A stretch of 55,165 nucleotides of DNA from Levilinea saccharolytica (GTDB taxonomy: Bacteria; Chloroflexota; Anaerolineae; Anaerolineales; Anaerolineaceae): contig NZ_LGCM01000043.1 of assembly GCF_001306035.1 (NCBI RefSeq), forward strand, positions 1 to 55,165. Reading direction: 5' to 3'. This document shows, piece after piece, positions 51,229 to 55,165 of the stretch. Position 1 is the stretch's first letter. Each line of letters begins with the position of its first letter. The notes beneath the pieces were generated by a model that was given only the letters and a program-made list of their open reading frames with translations, ran no database searches and was not told the origin of the DNA. Both the position numbers and the translations under genes were made by a program.

Positions 51229-52614
51229 CTACCGTCTGCGGTCGCCGACGCCAAAAATGGAAGGGGGCAGGCTGATACCGGAGGTTTCGATCTTTTCCAT
51301 AAAGCGCGGGCGCAAACCGGTGGGGCGCAGCCGTCCAATCACTTTGCCGTTTTCATAGCCGACCTGTTCAAAGACGAAAAGGTCGGTGAGGGTGATGATT
51401 TCACCTTCCATGCCGGTGACTTCGGTGATGTGGGTTACTTTACGCGTGCCGTCGCGCATACGTTCCTGATGGACGATTAAATCCACGGCAGAGGAGATCT
51501 GCTCACGGATGGCGCGCACTGGCAGGTCCATGCCGGCCATGAGGGTCATGGTTTCCAGACGGGCCAGGGTGTCGCGGGGGCTGTTGGAGTGGGCAGTGGT
51601 CATGGAACCATCGTGGCCGGTGTTCATGGCCTGGAGCATGTCGATGGCGGCGGCGTCGCGAATTTCACCTACGACGATGCGGTCGGGACGCATACGAAGG
51701 GCATTCACCACCAGATCGCGGATGGTGACTTCACCGCGACCTTCAATGTTGGCCGGGCGGGATTCCAGAGTGACCACATGTTCCTGGCGAAGCTGAAGTT
51801 CCGCGGCGTTTTCCACGGTGAGAATGCGCTCATCCGCGGGGATGAAGCCGGAAAGCACGTTGAGCAGGGTTGTTTTTCCGGAGCCAGTACCACCAGAAAT
51901 GACCACGTTCAGGCGGGCTTCCACGCAGGCTTTGAGGAATTCCACCGCTTCGGGGGTGAGGGAGCCAAAGCTGATGAGCTGTTCGACCGTGATGGGGTTG
52001 CGGGAAAATTTACGAATGGTGATGACCGGGCCCACCAATGAAATGGGGGGGATGACGGCATTCACACGGGAGCCGTCAGGAAGACGGGCGTCCACATACG
52101 GGCTGGATTCATCAATACGGCGGCCGAGCGGGGCGACGATGCGGTCGATGATGCGCATGACGTGCTCATTGCTCTCGAAGGAGATGGGCACGCGGGTGAT
52201 CTTTCCGCGGCGCTCGACATAGATATTGCGGGCGCCGTTGACCATGATTTCTGTGATGGTGTCATCCTGCAGCAGCGGTTCCAACGGCCCAAAGCCCAGA
52301 ATTTCTGCGGCGATTTGCTCGAACAGGCGAGCGCGCTCTGGGCGAGAGAGGACGATGTTTTCTTCATTCAGAATCTGCTCGAACATCTCCTGAATGGTGC
52401 GGCGAACTTCGGCCACGCGGGTGACATCCGCGTTGGGATCCAGGCTGGCCAGCAGCTTGTTCTGGACGCGGTTTTTCAGGTCCTGATAGGTGTTTTGCGC
52501 GGGCGAAGTGGGCGGCGCGACAATACGCCGGGCCTGAACCCCCTGGTTTTGAGTGCCGGTGGGCTGGGTGTTCTGATTATTGTCACCACCTTGCAGCCGT
52601 TTTAAGATTGACAT
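51229..52614 (-). CDS. tadA: Tad pilus assembly ATPase TadA/CpaF
   Basis: 461 residues, a VirB11-like secretion ATPase. A disordered, Gln- and Asn-rich start is followed by [20 protein letters not shown]. The Walker A is [16 protein letters not shown] and the Asp box is [12 protein letters not shown]. Walker B lies in [18 protein letters not shown], and the His box [14 protein letters not shown] follows. It powers pilus extension and, in Caulobacter, retraction. It lies 29 bases after tadZ with GGAGG upstream of the ATG. Confidence 0.95.
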   Translation of the reverse strand: MSILKRLQGGDNNQNTQPTGTQNQGVQARRIVAPPTSPAQNTYQDLKNRVQNKLLASLDPNADVTRVAEVRRTIQEMFEQILNEENIVLSRPERARLFEQIAAEILGFGPLEPLLQDDTITEIMVNGARNIYVERRGKITRVPISFESNEHVMRIIDRIVAPLGRRIDESSPYVDARLPDGSRVNAVIPPISLVGPVITIRKFSRNPITVEQLISFGSLTPEAVEFLKACVEARLNVVISGGTGSGKTTLLNVLSGFIPADERILTVENAAELQLRQEHVVTLESRPANIEGRGEVTIRDLVVNALRMRPDRIVVGEIRDAAAIDMLQAMNTGHDGSMTTAHSNSPRDTLARLETMTLMAGMDLPVRAIREQISSAVDLIVHQERMRDGTRKVTHITEVTGMEGEIITLTDLFVFEQVGYENGKVIGRLRPTGLRPRFMEKIETSGISLPPSIFGVGDRRR

Positions 52615-52643
52615 ACGATAAATTTACCTCCGACCAACCCGTG

Positions 52644-53882
52644 CTATTTCTTACCAGCGGCTTCTGGCTGGCCTTCAGGGTTGGTGAGCCGTTCGCGGAC
52701 GAGATCAGCCAGTTGGAAGACGGCTTTGCTCGTCGGTTGGGCTTTGTTATCAATAACAAATGGGACGCCGCGGTTGATGGAACCGCTGACGATGCGGTCG
52801 TCCAGGGGGATAGCGATGGGGATGGGTTGACGCAGGCTTTCTCCGACACGTTCGGGGGTGATGCTGATGCGTTTATCGAAGCGGTTCATGGTGAAGATGA
52901 TTTTTTCGCGCTTAATGCCCGATGCATCTGTGAGAGTCAGGAAAGAGTTGGCGTTCTTGATGGCGGGGATATCCTGAGTGGTGATGAGCACGATCAAATC
53001 CGCCGCTTCGATGGACACCTGCACCACATCGGTCAGGTACGAAGAGGTGTCCAGGAGAACATAGGCATACATCTGACGCAGGTATTGCAGCATTTTGCCA
53101 AACTGATCGGCGTTGACTTTTTCCGCCATTTCGGGGCGGGGCGGGGCGGCCAGAATATCAATGCCGGACGCGGAGTGATGAATGGCCACATCTTTGACCA
53201 CGTCGGGATCCAATTCTTCGGCGCGCGGGACCAGCTCTAAGAGAGAATTTTTGACCTGTTCATTGAGGAACACGGCCACATCCCCAAACTGGAGCGAGGC
53301 GTCAATCAGGATGGCGTGGTTTTCTTCGCTGTGCAAGGCAATGGCCAGGTTAGTGACGATGGTGGTGGTTCCGGAGCCGCCTTTGGGGCTGTAGGCCATG
53401 ATGATTTTGCCCAAAGGTTTGCCCGCCATGCCGGGGGAGGATGTGCCGCCGGTGGTGCTGGCGGTGGGAAAACTGGAGGCGAGCTTGGATCGCTCATCAA
53501 TGGCCATTTCACCTGCACGGTGAATGGCCGCGGTCAGGTCATCAATGGAGGGCGGCTTGGTAAGAAAATCGCGCGCGCCTGCCAACATGGCACGGCGCAT
53601 GTAGCCTGGGTCGCTTTGAACCGACAGGATCACAATTTGGGTGTAGGGGACTTTGCGGCGAATGGCTTCGGTGGCCGTGATGCCGTCCATATCCGGCATG
53701 TTGATATCCATGATGACCACATCGGGCTTGAGGCTTTGGGATAAATTGATCGCCTCTTGCCCGCCGCGGGCCATGCCCACAACTTCCACAGCGTTATCAA
53801 ACTGGAGCAAACGTCGGACGTTTTCTCGTGTTTCGCTGATGTCATCAACGATGAGCACGCGAATTTTTTCAGTGATTGGCAT
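52644..53882 (-). CDS. Receiver-domain TadZ/CpaE (ParA/MinD-like localisation ATPase)
   Basis: 412 residues. A REC domain (1-125) has VLIVDDISETREN with the acidic pair, Asp59 in VVIMDINMPDMDG as the phosphorylation site, and TKPPSIDD with the conserved Lys. A linker and a MinD/ParA-like ATPase domain follow (about 158-390): the deviant Walker A AYSPKGGSGTTTIVTNLA and ILIDASLQFGDVA. TadZ/CpaE places the Tad machine at the cell pole. Many TadZ proteins have a dead receiver; here the Asp is present, so phosphorylation-controlled placement is possible. The gene starts 103 bases after cpaB. Confidence 0.88.
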   Translation of the reverse strand: MPITEKIRVLIVDDISETRENVRRLLQFDNAVEVVGMARGGQEAINLSQSLKPDVVIMDINMPDMDGITATEAIRRKVPYTQIVILSVQSDPGYMRRAMLAGARDFLTKPPSIDDLTAAIHRAGEMAIDERSKLASSFPTASTTGGTSSPGMAGKPLGKIIMAYSPKGGSGTTTIVTNLAIALHSEENHAILIDASLQFGDVAVFLNEQVKNSLLELVPRAEELDPDVVKDVAIHHSASGIDILAAPPRPEMAEKVNADQFGKMLQYLRQMYAYVLLDTSSYLTDVVQVSIEAADLIVLITTQDIPAIKNANSFLTLTDASGIKREKIIFTMNRFDKRISITPERVGESLRQPIPIAIPLDDRIVSGSINRGVPFVIDNKAQPTSKAVFQLADLVRERLTNPEGQPEAAGKK

Positions 53883-53985
53883 ACAGCTCTCCAGCGCTAC
53901 CTTTACGATCCAACCGGACGAAGCGGCCGGTTTTTCTTTCCGTTTGGTACTTCAGTAAGCCGGCCTCAGGCTGGGGCGGCCAGGT

Positions 53986-55014
53986 TTACGGCCAAAGCAT
54001 CTCATCCGTTCGCGGTTCTAGGCCCACGGGCAGCTTGACCGGATTGGGGATGCGGTATTGATCCAGAATGAACTGGAGGGTGGCGGCCTGGGTGTCAATG
54101 CGCTGGTCGTCACCGTAGCTGCGCATGGCCAGGCTGAGCTTGCCGCCGGCCAGGATGAGGTAGTTGAGGGTGACCGCATCCTGCGGGGAGACGATGAGGG
54201 TGATGATGTCGGGGCGGGGGGCCGGCGCTTCGGGGGCGGCCTGCTGACCTTCGGGGGCAGGGGTGGGGGTGGGCTTGGGGCCTTCCTCAATCTTGCCGTC
54301 CTCAGGAAATTCGCCCACCCACAGAACGGTGGCGTCTTGCACCAGGGTTTGGCTGACGATCCGCCCGCGCTGTTCTTCAGAAGGCAGGACGTAGACGGCC
54401 TGGTTGAGGGTGGTATCCAATTCGGCGCGCCCCTGAACAGAGCCAGGGCCGCCGGAGACCACTGAGATGGTGGCAGTCGTCCCGCCGGTTTCAGCGCTGC
54501 CAGGGCCGGGGGCGATGATGGAAGCGGCCAGGTTGGGCAGGCGGCTTTGGAACTGGGTGTCGACATCCACCAACATGAGTGAAGCGATGATATTGACATG
54601 ATCGCCGGACTGCAGGGCATAAGAAACCGAGGTCAGGCGGTTGATGGGGATGGAGACGGCCACTTGCCCGCGGGGGATGCGCACGGCGGCATAGGAGCCG
54701 GTGGGCTTATCGGTGAGCAGGCTGGGGGTCAGGGGTGTGCCCTGATCCAGGTCGTAGCGGGTGCGCTGACCGATGACCAGGTTGATATCGGTGAAGAACA
54801 AGCCTTCGACCATTTGAGCCTGGGGGTAGCTGACGCGGGCCAACACGCCTTCGGATAAGACGGTGCCCCGCGCAACAGGCTGAGCCAGGATGACAATTTC
54901 CACCAGGTTCTGCTGCGGAGTGGGCGTGGCCAGGTCTTGTGCTGTGCTGCCGCCGCCTCCCCCCAATAATTGACCCCGCAGTAAGAACGCGGCAACGCCT
55001 AAGACCGAGATCAA
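53986..55014 (-). CDS. cpaB: Tad pilus assembly protein CpaB/RcpC, N-terminus disturbed
   Basis: 342 residues from a TTG at 55014. The CpaB pattern is clear: EIVILAQPVARGTVLSEGVLARVSYP (SAF domain) and DLDQGTPLTPSLLT, then VRIPRGQVAVSIPINRLTSVSYALQSGDHVNIIAS. The C-terminal part has ITLIVSPQDAVTLNYLILAGGKLSLAMRS, with a Pro-rich insert (GPKPTPTPAP). The open frame runs on upstream to 55095 through a full membrane helix (FLVFILIAIVLISVLGVAAFLL) but holds no ATG, GTG or TTG. A TTG start at 55014 would cut that helix in half and has no ribosome binding site. The true start is thus missing, most likely removed by the inserted element that starts near 55075. Confidence 0.82.
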   Translation of the reverse strand: MISVLGVAAFLLRGQLLGGGGGSTAQDLATPTPQQNLVEIVILAQPVARGTVLSEGVLARVSYPQAQMVEGLFFTDINLVIGQRTRYDLDQGTPLTPSLLTDKPTGSYAAVRIPRGQVAVSIPINRLTSVSYALQSGDHVNIIASLMLVDVDTQFQSRLPNLAASIIAPGPGSAETGGTTATISVVSGGPGSVQGRAELDTTLNQAVYVLPSEEQRGRIVSQTLVQDATVLWVGEFPEDGKIEEGPKPTPTPAPEGQQAAPEAPAPRPDIITLIVSPQDAVTLNYLILAGGKLSLAMRSYGDDQRIDTQAATLQFILDQYRIPNPVKLPVGLEPRTDEMLWP

Positions 55015-55074
55015 AACGATCGCGATTAGGATAAAAACTAAGAACCTATCCCAAAAAAGAAAAGGGTTGAAAGA

Positions 55075-55135
55075 AGAGACGCTTCCTGTTAAAACTTAGT
55101 TCGCCAAAACACAAGTTAGACAGGAGAACGTCTCT
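55075..55135 (+). repeat. Long interrupted inverted repeat ending at a start codon
   Basis: Three nested pairs of arms face each other: AGAGACG with CGTCTCT, CCTGT with ACAGG, ACTT with AAGT, around a central loop of 15 bases. The right arm carries the ribosome binding site (CAGGAG at 55121-55126) of the gene starting at 55136. Folded RNA would hide that site. On the minus strand the hairpin is followed by a T-rich run. Confidence 0.6.
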
Positions 55136-55165
55136 ATGAACAAGAATAACACAAAATCCAAAACC
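55136..55165 (+). CDS. Start of an unidentified plus-strand gene, probably a transposase (partial)
   Basis: ATG behind CAGGAGAACGTCTCT; ten codons (MNKNNTKSKT) before the window ends. Codon use is AT-rich and unlike the rest of the window, which with the broken cpaB start suggests a mobile element. Nothing in ten residues identifies a family. Confidence 0.35.
   Translation, partial: MNKNNTKSKT

Noticed and set aside
1-55165. tRNA, rRNA, CRISPR arrays and replication origin
   Set aside because: Intergenic regions were read for cloverleaf sequences, repeat-spacer patterns and DnaA-box clusters; none was seen.

Overview
The window looks like a piece of a high-GC Chloroflexota (Anaerolineae-like) chromosome. 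Evidence from the sequence is the compact gene layout on both strands, the Thr/Pro-rich TPTP linkers in exported proteins, a MoaD-MoaE fusion, a Tad pilus operon with a receiver-domain TadZ, and several start codons placed 6 to 12 nt after a TATAAT box with no Shine-Dalgarno sequence. The phylum call is inference from style; there is no rRNA or tRNA in the window. Nearly everything is housekeeping, and the two ends look like insertion-sequence (IS) edges.

Layout: 1-368, the tail of a transposase abutting a solute-binding-protein gene cut to 81 residues. 855-5714, a CBS-ACT protein, an MFS transporter, a GT2 glycosyltransferase, an aldo/keto reductase, PspC and an unknown protein. 5787-13449, scpA facing away from moaC, moaD-moaE, a threonine-synthase-like gene, rnc and smc. 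13527-15969 (minus), rpsF-ssb-rpsR and an exported PPIC foldase. 16094-26108 (minus), one long probable operon: lipoprotein, DEDDh exonuclease, degenerate UvrD-like protein, UvrD-like helicase, Fe-S PD-(D/E)XK nuclease, RecJ, Gfo/Idh oxidoreductase. 26225-30743 (plus), an RluE-like pseudouridine synthase, a membrane-anchored baseplate-J-like protein, ruvX, mltG and a polyphosphate glucokinase. 30693-32665 (minus), a fumarase/aspartase and a ferredoxin. 32816-33742, a DMT transporter. 33816-41750 (minus), a cyclic-nucleotide-binding protein, a CinA homologue, an amidohydrolase-CYTH fusion, glgA, glgC and malQ. 41878-43251 (plus), yraN and miaA. 43306-48377 (minus), ftsH, a HAD-DinB fusion, a Cys-rich protein, efp and hpf. 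48448-55014 (minus), cpaB-tadZ-tadA-tadB-tadC-comF. From 55136 a plus-strand gene begins behind a hairpin.

The best candidate for an undescribed system is the minus-strand cluster 17094-25222. It encodes a proofreading-type exonuclease, a helicase-fold protein whose ATPase motifs have decayed, an intact UvrD-like helicase, a nuclease with an AddB-type Fe-S cysteine pattern, and RecJ, with overlapping or closely spaced genes. It reads like a double-strand-break end-processing machine of the AddAB/AdnAB kind taken apart into separate subunits. The operon starts at a promoter whose -35 box is shared, base for base, with the promoter of the divergent pseudouridine synthase gene. The second candidate is the amidohydrolase-CYTH fusion in the same run of genes as a cyclic-nucleotide-binding protein and the glycogen synthesis genes.

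All calls come from reading the sequence and recalling family motifs. No database search was run, so gene symbols mean family recognition and not proven orthology.
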